Positions 13,021 to 24,995 of a stretch of DNA of 64,000 nucleotides are shown here, piece by piece (the first letter of the stretch is position 1; each line of letters begins with the position of its first letter). Source of the stretch: Rhizopus arrhizus (taxonomy: Eukaryota > Mucoromycota > Mucoromycetes > Mucorales > Rhizopodaceae); the NCBI GenBank assembly GCA_024220505.1, contig JAKZZE010000001.1, positions 248,001-312,000 on the forward strand, in the 5' to 3' direction. The position numbers and the translations under genes were made by a program. The notes under the pieces are model-generated. The model was not told the origin of the DNA. It saw nothing but the letters and a program-made list of their open reading frames with translations, and did not search any database.

Positions 13021-16000
13021 ATGCAGGAAATCAACACACGAAACTATAATCCAGAAAAAGAGCCAATAAAGGCAAGATTTTTGGAACAGATTATGCACAT
13101 GCATGTATCGATTGACACTTTTATAGTCTTATTTACGTCTTCGACCTGGATCTAATAATCAAGGAAATGAACCTTATATTAAAGTACTAGATGATTATAT
13201 GATCTCAATGATACCACCTACTGTAAAAAAAAAAACTACAATCCACATGTATAACATCTAATCAACCCTTTAGGATTCTAATGCGTATAGAGCCAGAAAC
13301 AAAACATCTGAAAAATATAGATTCACGAAAATATTTAAAGACACAACAGATCAACAAACCTTTTTTAACGAGACCACCTTGAATTCAGTCCAAGATCTAC
13401 TTTCTGGAAACAATGCACTTATATTTGCATACGGTGTAACAAATTCTGGAAAGACCTATTCTGTAATTGGAAAAAATGACGATCCTGGATTGATTCCTCG
13501 TTCTATCAACCTTATCTTCAATAGTATAAAAAAGCATTTAAGCGAAACCAAAGTAAATTATATTAAAATAGAGTGCACACTAATAACAAATAACTCACAA
13601 AACAAAAAGTTAAAACCTAGCATGCATAGTTTAATAACTTGCTATGAAAATGAAGCGGAAGAGAATAGAGATTTATTAACCTTGTGTCCTGTAAAAAAAG
13701 AGAGAGATCAATTTATGATAGAGAATAGGAGAAATAATTTAATTTCTATTATAGGATCAAGAGCATGTCCAAGGTAACCAAAAGATAGAAATTGATCAAT
13801 CTTTTGAATATGGTATATGGGTGTCCTTTATTGAGATCTACAATGAGCAGATCTTTGACTTGCTTGATCCTTCTAAACCTAGTGGATCAAAAAAAAGAAA
13901 TCAACTACATCTCAAATATGAACAAAGGACGGGTAATAAATATGTCGCTGATATGCATGTCGTCAAGGTCAAATCAGCCAAGGAGGCGAGTGCTCTATTG
14001 GCATTTGGTCAACAAAACAGACAGGTATTTTCGACAGCCATGAATCAAGAAAGTAGCCGAAGCCACAGTGTTTTTACTGTGCATGTCTTGAGGTGCCCTG
14101 TAGATCAAGATAATTTTGTTATTGAAGACGCACAATATGCTTCACTTTCCAAGTTGTCCTTTGTGGATTTGGCTGGATCTGAAAGATACAGAAATACACT
14201 TAGTTCAGGTACGATTTCATTCATTTAGAATCATTTGTTGTTCATGCTCTCATAATAGGTCAAAGATTAAAGGAAGCCGGTAATATCAACAAATCACTTA
14301 TGGTCCTCGGGCAATGTATGGAAATGCTTCGGTTAAATCAGATGAGAAGTGAATTAAACAAAGTAAGGCAATTATAAGATATATAAATGCTTGTATTACT
14401 CATCTTTAATCTGTAGAATCCTGCAGTAATACCTTATCGTCACAGCAAATTGACAGAAATATTTAAAACTTCTTTTGAAGGAGACGGAAAAGCGGTAAAT
14501 GAGATTTATAGAGCATTCTTCGTATAGCTTATATCCTTTATATAGACTATTATTGTAAATGTCAATCCATTTGATACAGGTTTTGATGAAAATAATCACG
14601 TCATGAAATTTTCTGCTGTTGCTAAAGATATCACAACACTACGAAAAATCAAGCCAGTGGTTGATTTGAAAAATATAAAGGCAGGATCAAAGCGTTTGCG
14701 TGAAATGAGCTCAACTCAAGGAGAGGAATATGATGAGGAAGAGGAAGGAACTATTATAGATGAAGTGAACGAAGATATATTGTTTATAGAAGATCTTATT
14801 TCACGATTAGAGTTGATTAAGGAGCGACAAGATGATGTAGAAACTATAGAATCAAGAATTAGTCAGCATATAATTCAAGAAATGAGCAAGAAATTACTTA
14901 ATTTTGCTATAAAAGAGGTATTTAAAACTTATTAGTGAATACTAAGTAATATTTTCATACAGAAAGAATTGATGCAGCATGAACTTGATAAGCAAAATCA
15001 AGGTGTAAATATGGAAGGTAAATACTGATAATACTGCTTTAATATAATCACATATTAACTTACCTGTTTAAAGACAAAGCACTTTTAAATTCAGTAAGTA
15101 AACAAAGTAAATATTACCTGTACAATATTAATCATATAGAGTACAGCTACTAGCAAAACAAACATTGATAATAGAAGAAATGAATACGCTAAAGTCAGAA
15201 GCACACAAAGGCTTATTAAATAAGGTAGAAGAGGGCAAGAAATTAAAAAATGATGATGCTTTAAATGAAATCAACTCGCAAGCTGATGAAAGACTCTTGG
15301 AACAACAAAGTAATGATGCCGATATCGAATATTCAAAAATAGATCAAGAAGATGATGGGTGCATATCAGAGCAAGACATACATTTTGATACTTTTCTGCG
15401 TTTACGGAAACAGTTACGTAGAAGTATATTTAAAAAAGATGTAGTAAGTTACTATTATAATACTACTTGGCTATTTGTTACTCATATTGTGTAAGCTGGG
15501 TGAAGACACGAATGCGATTATGAAGCAAATAGAAGAATTTGAAGGAGTGACTTTCAATTTGGCAAAGGTATAAAACACTTATTAATCAAAAAATATAACG
15601 CTTTTATATTTAGGAAACAAAAATGGGAAAATTACTAAAAGTAATTGCATCTGAAAACTTTGAAAAGGATCCTTTTCAAATACAGAACAGAGCCTTCCGC
15701 TTGTTCAGAAAATATGCGCAATTAAGTACTCCAAATGATGATAGTAGAGGACTTACGCCACAATACCCTATTCAAGCCACGTTGAGCGAGTCAGGTTTCG
15801 ATTTTCAAGAGTTACAGGAAGAAAACTTTAAATTAAAGCGCCAAATGAAGGTGCTTACACATATTAAAGTAATAGTGACAGAATTTAACATACTATTTTT
15901 AGGCAATACATGAATCTCATGTTAGATTAAAACATGCAGTTGAAATGGTCATGAATCAACCTAGACTTCAGCTAGCCGATAATGATGTAACGATAGGGCC

Positions 16001-16306
16001 TTTAAAAGAGGTAGGTGTGAGAACACATGTATCCATGGCAAGTTATCATTTGCTTACGCTTTTTCTTTAAAAATTCTATTTTTAGCCAAACAATAACAGT
16101 AATTCCCTACTGATTGACAATCTCTCTAACAACGTGAAGCTGGATGAAGAAGGCGATGATGATTATGATGATGATCTGAATGTATTTAATCAACTTAAAC
16201 CTTTAACAAAAAGAAGGCAAGTTATTATTTCGTGTCATTGTGACAAAATTGCTAATTTAGTTTTTTTTTTCTATTTTCTCCTGACAGAAAATTAAGAACC
16301 AGATGA
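13021..16306 (+). CDS. Kinesin-6 family motor protein (KIF20/KIF23-like)
   Basis: Microtubule motor likely acting in the central spindle and cytokinesis, as kinesin-6 proteins do. Proposed exons: 13021-13071, 13127-13222, 13274-13690, 13785-14208, 14259-14362, 14417-14494, 14546-14917, 14963-15017, 15074-15093, 15147-15443, 15496-15567, 15614-15868 (or 15849), 15903-16010, 16086-16216, 16288-16306; about 832 aa. N-terminal motor: SYLRLRPG (strand 1), FAYGVTNSGKTY (P-loop, the kinesin-6 wording), WVSFIEIYNEQIFDLL, NQESSRSHS (switch I), FVDLAGSER (switch II), RHSKLTEIFK and MKFSAVAKDI. A low-complexity insert before WVSFIEIYN is typical of kinesin-6. A long coiled-coil stalk and a basic tail ending KLRTR follow. 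Two introns use GC donors (13072 and 16217). The start is uncertain: 13021 is the first in-frame ATG, but the frame stays open up to an acceptor-like site at 12970. The 13691-13784 intron is inferred from a frame change. Confidence 0.85.
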
Positions 16307-16805
16307 TCTTCGTTTCCATGCCAAGAAAGATATACTCAAATAACTCTCACTTATACGCATGATAACAAACATATAAATAATTCTTTATTTTTTACCCTAA
16401 TTCTTTCCTGTACATTTCTTTCTTATACTGTTAATAAACATGGTTTCTTCATATATTCATCTTTTTCATCGATTAACTTCAAACCAAAGCAACTTTATGC
16501 CTTATCAACAAGAAACTAAACATCCTCATTTACATGGTATTTATACAAATCTCAAAATATTAAAAAGAATTATGGCAGGCCGATTGTCAAGAGAAAGGCC
16601 TAATCGTCGTGAAAAAAGGCCACAAGATGGAAAAACAAATCCAATGGAATAAACCTTGTATATTTTTGTAAATAAAAAAGTCTATTTTAAACGCGTTTAT
16701 TTATACATCGGTGATCATTCCGGTATATTATTATCACACGAGGAGATCCTTGAATCAGATTTCAAAATGCATGAAAAAAATCGGTTTAAAATCTCAATAG
16801 ACATA
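16307..16805. other. Intergenic region with one short open frame
   Basis: Contains an ATG-started frame at 16441-16651 of 70 codons with a basic end (RLSRERPNRREKRPQDG). Nothing identifies it and it may be the kinesin 3' UTR; I do not call it a gene. The rest is AT-rich. Confidence 0.4.
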
Positions 16806-17289
16806 CAGCGCTGACGGCTCCAATTGGCGAATTTAAAAATGCATTTATTGTATATTAAAAGCTCAATTTCTGTAATAAAAACAAACCAATGAAAGTACTT
16901 AAAAATTCAAATCAGTGAATTTGCAAAACCCAAATAACAGGCTTTCATACTTTATTAGCATATACCTTTTGCTATTGATTTAGTCTTATTCAAAGAGGTT
17001 CTTTATTAAAACATTTAGAAAAAGCATTAACCGAATGCTGAATTGAATTTCTTAATATATATTCAGGAACATTGTTGAATGACTCAGCAATTCTAGTATC
17101 AAAAATATATTAAAACCATTGCATGAAAACGAAACGTTATCAGGCAATAAAAGCCTATTATTTGGATTTTGCAAATTCACTGATTTGAATTTTTAAGTAC
17201 TTTCATTGGTTTGTTTTTATTACAGAAATTGAGCTTTTAATATACAATAAATGCATTTTTAAATTCGCCAATTGGAGCCGTCAGCACTG
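16806..17289. mobile_element. Palindromic MITE with about 140 bp terminal inverted repeats (Tc1/mariner type)
   Basis: 484 bp non-coding element. Bases 16806 to about 16945 reappear as their reverse complement at about 17150-17289 with only a handful of mismatches. The termini read CAGCGCTGACGGCTCC at the left and, inverted, CAGTGCTGACGGCTCC at the right. The element is flanked by TA on both sides (16804-16805 and 17290-17291), the target duplication of Tc1/mariner/Stowaway elements. The central 200 bp has no long open frame. Its TIR differs from that of the autonomous element at 39457-41209, so it was mobilised by a different transposase. Confidence 0.9.
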
Positions 17290-17291
17290 TA

Positions 17292-18900
17292 CTATTTTTC
17301 GAAATTGTTTTTGCTCATCTGAGTGTCTTACATGCTATACAAACATCCACAGGAAAAGCCGGTTTGTCTAATAGACTTATATTTTAAGCATTATTCATGT
17401 TTTGGAGCAAAACAACTACAAACTTTTTGAAAGCCACGTACAAAAATCATGTTGAGTGTATTTCCAACTCTTGCACTTGATCCTTTTTCTTCTGACTGGA
17501 GGAGATAAGAAAACTTCAAAATCAGGATTCTTTATCCTCATACACAAAACTGGACATTTTTAGCTATTTATGGATGATGATGCTATACAAATTATAAATA
17601 TAAATGAAATGGGCGCGGGCAATATCTAAAAACAGTATACATTGAGAGCTTTATTTTAAAAATAGAAGCAAATGAACTTAGGTTGGATTAAAAATGTCTC
17701 CAAGTTGTTTCCCTAAATAAACGCTCTGACTACGAAATCCTTTCAGTTTGTGTATTTCTCAGTATAAAGAGGACGCCTCGACCACTTAAAAGTTTTTTAG
17801 GACCAAATAGGTTTCAGACTTGCTCTTACATGACAAGAGATTGAGTTATTAATTAATAAGGTGTAATACTACAAGTCTTATAATGCTCGTTTTGATATCA
17901 AGAAGAAAACTGTAAGTAAGAATAGCTTTACAGCTCAAATTACTAGGTTAAATTAATAAATTGTTAAAAAAAGTATTTGAGCACTTGCCTTTTATTCTTC
18001 AAAATCAATGACATATGTAATTAATCTTTTTGCAGCATTTTTATAATTTAAAGAAAAAAAAAGCTAGTTAACAATTGTACTTTCACTTCGCTGTCCAAAA
18101 AAAAAGACGTCTATGTTATGGTCAAGAACATAATCATAATGATCATCACTATAAACTGCTCTAGTAGAAATTACATGTTTACTTCAAACGATTGCTTTAT
18201 ATTATGTTTTTATTCAAAAGGCAGCTTCTCTTCCTTTGGCCTGTGTCTGATAAGTCTCTACTACACTGAATAGCCTGATTCAAAAAGATCTCATTGTCTA
18301 TTGCAATCATGAAACACCTAAGAGAAATTTTGTATTCACTTTTATAAAAAATAAATAAAATAAAAAAAAAAACTATACAGCTAAGCGATAGAGTTGAATT
18401 TAATGCTACAATGATTTTGCCTTTCAAAGTCATCGAATATAAGATGACACCTAATGAAAAACTTCAAGATTACGGTTTATCAAAAAAGAAAATCAAATTA
18501 TCCAGGCTTGATAGATGTGGACTTTACTCTTTTTGTTTATCAAAAAAGGAATGTATACAAAATCTCTTCTATAAAAATAAAGAAACAAATTATTAAACAT
18601 GAAGCATAAAAATCAAAACAAGCCTAAGTATTTTAATGGTGCTCTTGCTTCTGTTGACAGTATTTTGTTTAATCATTTATTTATGGTATTAGGTGAAATG
18701 AGCAGTATTGAGAGCGATTAGAGGAGTTCGTAAACGTCATCCATTCTACTACAATGCATGCTTAGTCCTTATCTAAATTCATATTTCTCTGTGCACTTCA
18801 AGATGATGACAATTTTGATATCGTTACTTACATTGACAAAGAATTCTTTTCTGAGGTATGGTTATCCTTAGTATATTGCCGTCGTGGCTGTGTGGGTAGG
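17292..18900. other. AT-rich intergenic region without a recognisable gene
   Basis: About 1.6 kb with only short frames interrupted by stops. A small frame around 18411-18595 and possible remnants of the 5' part of the following transposon relic (about 18600-18860) are the only coding-like hints. Confidence 0.45.
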
Positions 18901-20178
18901 GCAACAACTCGCAGACTTGCATTTGTTGGTCAATACATTTAAAGATACCTCGATTATACTACTTATGAAAGGCCCAAACTCAAATATGCTCAGCAATCAT
19001 CTTCAGTGGAAGGACTGAAAATAAACACTGCTTATACCAATAATATTGAAGCTCATTTTGGCAATCATTTTCGTCGTACAGCCAACAACTTATTACAAAT
19101 TCGCCAAAGAAAAGCAGACGTGATTAGGTAAAGGCAAGGAGAAGGAGTGGACAACGAAGTAATCTTTAACAAATCATATGAACAAATTACAGTTCCGGCA
19201 AGACAATTCAAGGAAGTTTTAGCTTCCAGAATTATTGATCAATATCGTATTTATCTTAATAATTTCCTTAATGTTGTGTGAGATCACTAAAAAGATTCCG
19301 AAACTAACAATTTGACTATGTATCGTATATAGCACATTATGTTTATGTGCGATAAACAGCCCACACAATTTATACCGTATTACCCCGGACCCTAAACTAC
19401 ATTATTATATTGGAAGGCATAGTTTACATTGAATAGGCTCTTTTTCTTCGTCCTTACTCAATAAAGAGTCTCAAGAGGCTCATTGATTGTTTGGCTTATT
19501 TGTTAGTTTTATTAATCGAGAGATATTAAGATGCCTATTCCATAATCTATCCTCTATCGAACTTCCTCTTTAAGGTTCTATTTATAACTTGACTTTACAA
19601 AGACTAACACCTGTCTGGACTTCGTATCCCGTCCGATATACATCCAAAAAAAATAATATGTATTATGATTCCAAAGTCAATTCATGTGAACCTATGATGC
19701 CCTTTCGTCAACTTGCTCGCTTATTTAAAGCTCTTGGCTTACTTATTTTCAATTGCTTTCCTCTTCGCAGAACTTGCATACCTGGATATGCAACAATTTA
19801 TAGTAAAATCCTCTGTCAAAATATTCGTAACCGTAAATGAACCTCTGAGCCGAGATGATTAATATGAGCTCTGTAGCTTTGAAACCTTAAGAACTTAGTA
19901 TGCTTCCGTTTCGTGGAAAAATCCAAATGAATGGTGTAGGCGTCACAGCCCTTAAAAAAAGACAGGATAGAAAGCATCGATACGTTGTTCTTCAAAGTAC
20001 TTTTGTAAAATCAGTGCCTAACATAGCATGCTTTAATGCACAACGATATAGAGAAATTACTGGTCGCTGTGCTACTATTGACCCAAAAAGACGATTTCCT
20101 TTGTACTGTGTACATGAAAACTCTACTGCTGATGCACCATGCACGTATAGATGCACCAAGCCTTGCCAAGATAAAATG

Positions 20179-20224
<46 letters not shown>

Positions 20225-20760
20225 AGAAGTATCGTCGCATCTGTGAAGTCGTTAAACCACAAGAAGTACAAAATGCTGAAGGTACTCTTGTAAATTCTCG
20301 ATCTTTGGATTCACAAATTTTTGAAGAATACCTTAGAAACAATGCATTGGTTACTGAATTGCTACAAAGACATTATACTGAAACTACAGCCAATCACTTG
20401 ACTACACATCTCTTGCATCGAAAATTGAAACTGTCCAAGTACATTAGAAGACAGAAAGCTAGCAAGGATATAGTCAAATTGAAAAGTAAATTTGGAAACA
20501 ATGCTGTTTTTGTTATGTGTAACTATTCTGCTCCAAATATTCGGCATCAAGAACCTGTGAGAGGCGTCGGATTCAGAAGGCTGCTGAAGAAACACGGATT
20601 TTTAGTGTGTTTGATTGAAGAGTTTTGAACAAGTCAGTGCTGCCCTTCTTGTGAAAATCGTAGTCCGACAACCTTCAAGAGAATACCGAATCCATGGCCA
20701 TATCAAAGACGAAATAATCCTGAAGTTATTTGTCATGGTTTACTTAGGTAATCAAATACT
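18900..20760 (+). pseudogene. Decayed Fanzor/TnpB-like (OrfB zinc-ribbon) transposon nuclease
   Basis: Relic of a TnpB-related, RNA-guided-nuclease-type gene common in Mucorales genomes. The N-terminal part near 18990-19280 reads INTAYTNNIEAHFGNHFRR in a frame broken by stops. A middle piece near 19740-19840 reads FNCFPLRRTCIPGYATIYSK. The best preserved part, 19900-20628, has IDPKRRFPLYCVHE (RuvC-I aspartate), FGNNAVFVMCNYSAPN, and GFRRLLKKHGFLVCLIEEF (RuvC-II glutamate). An in-frame TGA at 20626-20628 then falls just before TSQCCPSCENRS and CHGLLR, the zinc ribbon. The third RuvC aspartate region is absent after about 20752. A 45 nt poly-A run (20179-20223) sits inside the frame as a run of lysines. 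Recognition rests on motif order and remembered family patterns; the exact family (Fanzor1 or 2) is not settled. Confidence 0.68.
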
Positions 20761-20972
20761 CTGATTAATAATTATTAAAATTATTCGCTAACTTGTATTT
20801 GAGGTAAAGCTCTTTTTTTTTTTTTTTTTGTCAAAAAAACTTAATCAGGTAATAGAAAGAGTTTTTAAAAAGCTTAATGTTATGGTTTAAAGATCAGATG
20901 ATATCAAACATCTAACCGTCCAGCAATAATATATACTTGGATGAATTCCTGGTAGCTGTAGTAACCGTTTAT

Positions 20973-23093
20973 TTACAGTAAATGATTTTTTCTAGGTGCA
21001 TTACGGTCTAACCAAATTTTGGCTCTATCTAAGTCTCCTTGTTCACTTTCAACTGCTTTCACACACCATCCCAACTCGTATTTATCCTCTGCTTCATTAT
21101 ACAATACGTCTGCTAAAAATTTCTTTTGGCTAATTGACTCATCAACACAAAAGTAAAGTTCCGGATTTGGATTTGGCTTGTTTAATTCTCGAGGCAAGTT
21201 CTTGATCATTGGTATAAGTAAACTTGCGGCTGTTGTTGCATCTCTTTTATTATTTGTACTAGTAGCACAATACTTTTTGAACAGTTAGAATCCTAAAATG
21301 TGTTATCCACGAGGTTGCATTTTTTTGTACCTTATTTTGACACCATTTTTTCCCACATCCTTCGGTTAGCTGAGCATGGAGCTTTCTTGCTACTTTTTGG
21401 ACTAATTTAGTGTTCTTTGGGTCATCTTCAGACATCCAAAAGGGCCCAAAGCAGTATTGGCATAAAGAAAGTCTATTTTTTGCTCTAGGTCTCGTACAAT
21501 TCATATTACTGCAAGCAGGTGGAAGTGTTTGCTGTTGACGTTTGATTTCATGTACCTTTGCATGCACTTGGATATCTTTAATGGGTATAGGCTTGCTGCA
21601 TTTTTGACATGTAATCGTACGTGATCCACAATAGCTTTCATGAGAACGTAGTCCTAATAACCTATCTCTTGGATCTAATGAAACAACGCCTTGAGCAACC
21701 AAGATCTATGCATACGGGAATAAGAAACAAAGAGTTTACTATAATAACAAGATAAACTTACGTGACAGTATTTGCAAATAATCATTCTCTCGGAACAATC
21801 TGTACACTTGTGCTCTGCCAATGCTTCATACGAGTCGGCTGTAAAAGTGTTACAAACACAAATCTTTGGTGTATGATAATATTCAACATGTTTTTTCTTG
21901 CCATCAATTGAACCAATAGAATCACATTGATCACAATGCCAATGCTTTTCGAGCTCCTCACTTCCCTTTTTAAAGACTTTACCACATCCCCAAGGACAAA
22001 CAGCATTATTGCGATAGCAAAATCCTTCGTGAAGCATCATTGTACGTTCCATAATCCATGCATGGCAGTTTTTGCACTGGACTTTGCCCTCCTTGTCGTC
22101 TTCCGATTCCTCCATCTTGGTATCTGTCATTGCTTCGTCTATTTCTTTTACTTCCCATGTTGTGACTGAGTTCTCTTCATAACCATGTATACCAACATAT
22201 AGTATGTTTGCTTGTATATTCATCAACCTTAATAATCGCTCATTATCTGAACTCAAATCTGCCCATTCATAATTTTCCACTTTTGGATGTTTTGTTTTAC
22301 TGCTGATAACAATATCTATCCTCCAAAAAAAAATGATTAGTACAAAAAAACAACACTTTTATCATTTTATTATTGCCTCACCAATATCTCCTTTTTCTAC
22401 TGTGAATTTTAATTCTACATTTGTATTTTGATGCAACTTCAATGACCAATATCTGTAATCTTTGTAAGGTACGTCTGCGTTCAATACACTCTCATTCAAT
22501 CCGACTTCTGATTTTGTATGATCTGATTGCTGATGACCTATGTTTGCCGATCCCTCAATGTCCACTTCAAGATCTGTATCATTAATCAACACTGCTTCTT
22601 GAGGTTTCAGTTCAGCTACTTGAAAAGGATAGGTCTGTTCACCATACCGACAAAAGAGTACCTGTCCCTTAGTGAGAGTATTGTAATGTCCACGCAAATG
22701 AGCCTCAAGTGCTGCACGATAATCGGTAATGTCTTGGTAGTTGTCCGACAAGGGCTTGAGTTGTGTCCAGGTGCCCTTGGGTAAGAGCTGAAGCTTGATG
22801 AGCACACGATCGCCCGCTTTTAGGCCAAGCGCTGTCATGATCCACTCGGGTAATTCAGCTGAATCGGATGAAGAAGAGGCAAATTCCTTAACACCGCAAT
22901 GAATAAAGGCACCAGAATGAGGGTGGCGAAGTTCAAATGTTAATGGTGAAGGCAACATGCTGTGACCAGCTTTGGCAAGTAGTTGTTCCAATGCTATAGC
23001 TGGTAGCTTTATCTTGTCACCGTAGTTGAGATCTGAAGAAGCTTTTTGTACAAAGTAGTATGAATTCCAAGATATGGATTGTTGTTCCTCCAT
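20973..23093 (-). CDS. UFD1-domain protein with TRAF-like zinc fingers and AZUL domain
   Basis: Predicted ubiquitin-pathway protein, 646 aa. Minus-strand exons are 23093-22382, 22315-21762, 21705-21331 and 21272-20973, all frame-consistent. The N-terminal 180 residues resemble the UFD1 double-psi barrel (NYGDKIKLPAIALEQLL, PLTFELRHPHSGAFIHCGV, EFA, ALGLKAGDRVLIKL), the fold that binds ubiquitin and Cdc48/p97 partners. The middle has repeated C-x2-C...H-x-C zinc fingers (VQCKNCHAWIMERTMMLHEGFC, CPWGCGKVFKKG, HWHCDQCDSI, CTDCSERMIICKYCH, TCQKCSKPIPI). The C-terminal part contains LTEGCGKKWCQN joined to KYCATS, the AZUL signature known from the N-terminus of the ligase UBE3A. No HECT or RING catalytic domain is present, so it is probably an adaptor. 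UFD1+AZUL architectures occur in other fungi as far as I recall. Confidence 0.82.
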
Positions 23094-23690
23094 TGACTTT
23101 TTGTTTTATAAAAAATAATAAATAAAAGGAAGATTAAAAAAAAAAGGAATACGCTTCGTTATTAAAAAGTGCTGGGTTATTACTAATCTTTCTGGAAGGA
23201 ACACGTAAGCGCTACGAATAGACGTTTCTAAATCAAGACACTGGCTGATTCAGCAAAAATAATTTTTGCTTTGTTACAAAGAACATCCAAATAGATACAA
23301 AAGCTAAATGTCTTTTTGGATTATGAAGAGTTAATTGATGTTCACATAGTGGTTGTAGAATCAAATAAAAAGGTAAATTTGATGACACTCCGCTTTTTAC
23401 AGCTGCTTAATATGGAAACCACCAATATGCGCAGCATAAAGCCAATCATACCATTGTTTCGTATGAGAATAAACTGAAATCAAATTTTTCTAAAAAAAAA
23501 GTTACAGGAAAACATGTTGATCTTTCATGATTATTTGCTTCCATAGTGTCTTTTGTAATAGAGATTAACCAGTGAACATGCACTCCAAAAAATAAGGGCA
23601 AAAAGTAATACCCTGCTTGCTAATGGATGCTTAATAAGTACATTGGCTTTTTACTACAAGTTTGCGCATTACTATTTTTTTAAAAGTATA
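23094..23690. other. Upstream region of the UFD1/AZUL gene
   Basis: About 600 bp of AT-rich sequence holding the promoter of the minus-strand gene. No ORF or repeat is recognised. Confidence 0.4.
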
Positions 23691-24995
23691 AGCTTTAATA
23701 CTACTGGTACTCTCTAAGGATCTATTCTCTGGCCATTTCTTTACCCCACTTATAATAACAATCCACCCAGACTATTATGTCATCGCCTTCTTGCCGATGG
23801 GCTTGATCCTATTCAGCTGACCTTACTAATGAATTGCCTTTTGTAGACTGATGATGTGATTTTATTGTTGACAACCATAAACGACAGGGCTCTTGCAACT
23901 TTGTAAATAACGCAGTCTCTAAGATATTAGCTGATCCCTAGTAAGTGCGTAATTTTAGTGACAATTTCCAGCCTTTGCCACACTCTCTTTATGGTACTAG
24001 CATGCCGCGTCAAGATCCCTTCTCTTATTCAGGCATTCCCTTTAAGCCTGAAGTTTATTTCCACAATCAACAATCTGTTACTAATAATGTTTCCGTGGCT
24101 CTAATAATATTGAGTCAACTTTCATCTATTGGTATCAATCCTAAAAACTTCAATCTGCTTCTTGCCGTGCGTTTCTGCTCACAAATGGTTCGCTCATAAT
24201 TCGCATATGGCCTTGCCGTTAATACCTCCATATCTTCTCCGATCATTTAGCTTGAAAAACGCTCAAAAACGCTATATGCTTACAGGTTTGGGTGGTTCTT
24301 CACATTTCTCTGTAAATATCATGCTACATCTAGTAGAGCCTCTTACTATGATATAACGGATCAACATACTGCAAGCACAATTCATCGTACGCTCCTTTTA
24401 TCTTTCTGACAATATACTTCTTTCCTGTCTTCTGCCACCCATCAAGCGAAGCCCTGGTTGACCCTGATGCCACAAGTTACCAAAGACTGTAACTTGGCAA
24501 CACTGCGCTTATTTAATCGATATCCTTATTTATTTTTATTCGCTGTCATTAAGCGTAGCTTTCTGTAAGATAGTTTCTCACAAGGTGTTTAGCACCTCAT
24601 TCGAGATTGCTGCCCTTTTATCATCCCACTGTGTCTCTGGATCGCGTCCTCTGGATTCCCATATACCAAACTGAACGTAACAGACGTATAAGATGGTGCA
24701 TTGAATGATTGACTAGTATCAAACGCTGGCCTTGTCCCCCTTCCCCTTCATCTGAATCAAGCGCAGACGAAAAAATATGCGATCCACTGTCTCCACATGC
24801 ACAGTTGGTTATAAACACCACCCAATGTTGCAGGTTCCTTGATTTTTCTTCTGAGCTTACTACCCACCCACAAGTCGTGTACCTCCTATTCTGTCTCCTC
24901 TTGGTTTACCGTTGGCCCAGTGCATATTTGATCTTCTTTGTAGTAGATGCTCTACATCACCAAAAATTGTCTCTGCCTTATTCAGTTTCTGCATA
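23690..24995 (+). mobile_element. Decayed LINE (non-LTR retrotransposon) reverse transcriptase fragment
   Basis: Heavily mutated coding remnant. Joining frames gives, in order, a GTLQGSIL-like palm motif (about 23705), TDDVILLL around 23845 where the catalytic F/YADDV box is expected, PRQDPFSYSGIPFK near 24005 (the SYLGIPF motif after the palm), LSSIGINPKNFNLLL near 24125, GGSSHFSVNIMLHLV near 24290, and a degraded RNase H/thumb-like end with LWIP..ERNRRIRWCIE near 24650. This order matches mucoralean LINE polyproteins as I remember them. It has many stops and frame shifts, no 5' part and no obvious target-site duplication, so it is long dead. Confidence 0.6.

Noticed and set aside
14531..14541. 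ATATCCTTTA inside a kinesin intron
   Set aside because: It lies a few bases before the TATATAG acceptor of a normal GT-AG intron; chance match.
16441..16652. 70-codon frame downstream of kinesin
   Set aside because: No recognised motif, no clear promoter, and it may be 3' UTR; kept only as a note.
18870..18950. GC-richer patch resembling a tRNA
   Set aside because: No pairing stems could be drawn and the stretch sits in the degraded transposon region.
19992..20342. Minus-strand poly-Phe frames opposite the Fanzor-like relic
   Set aside because: Shadow of the poly-A run in the plus-strand coding relic.
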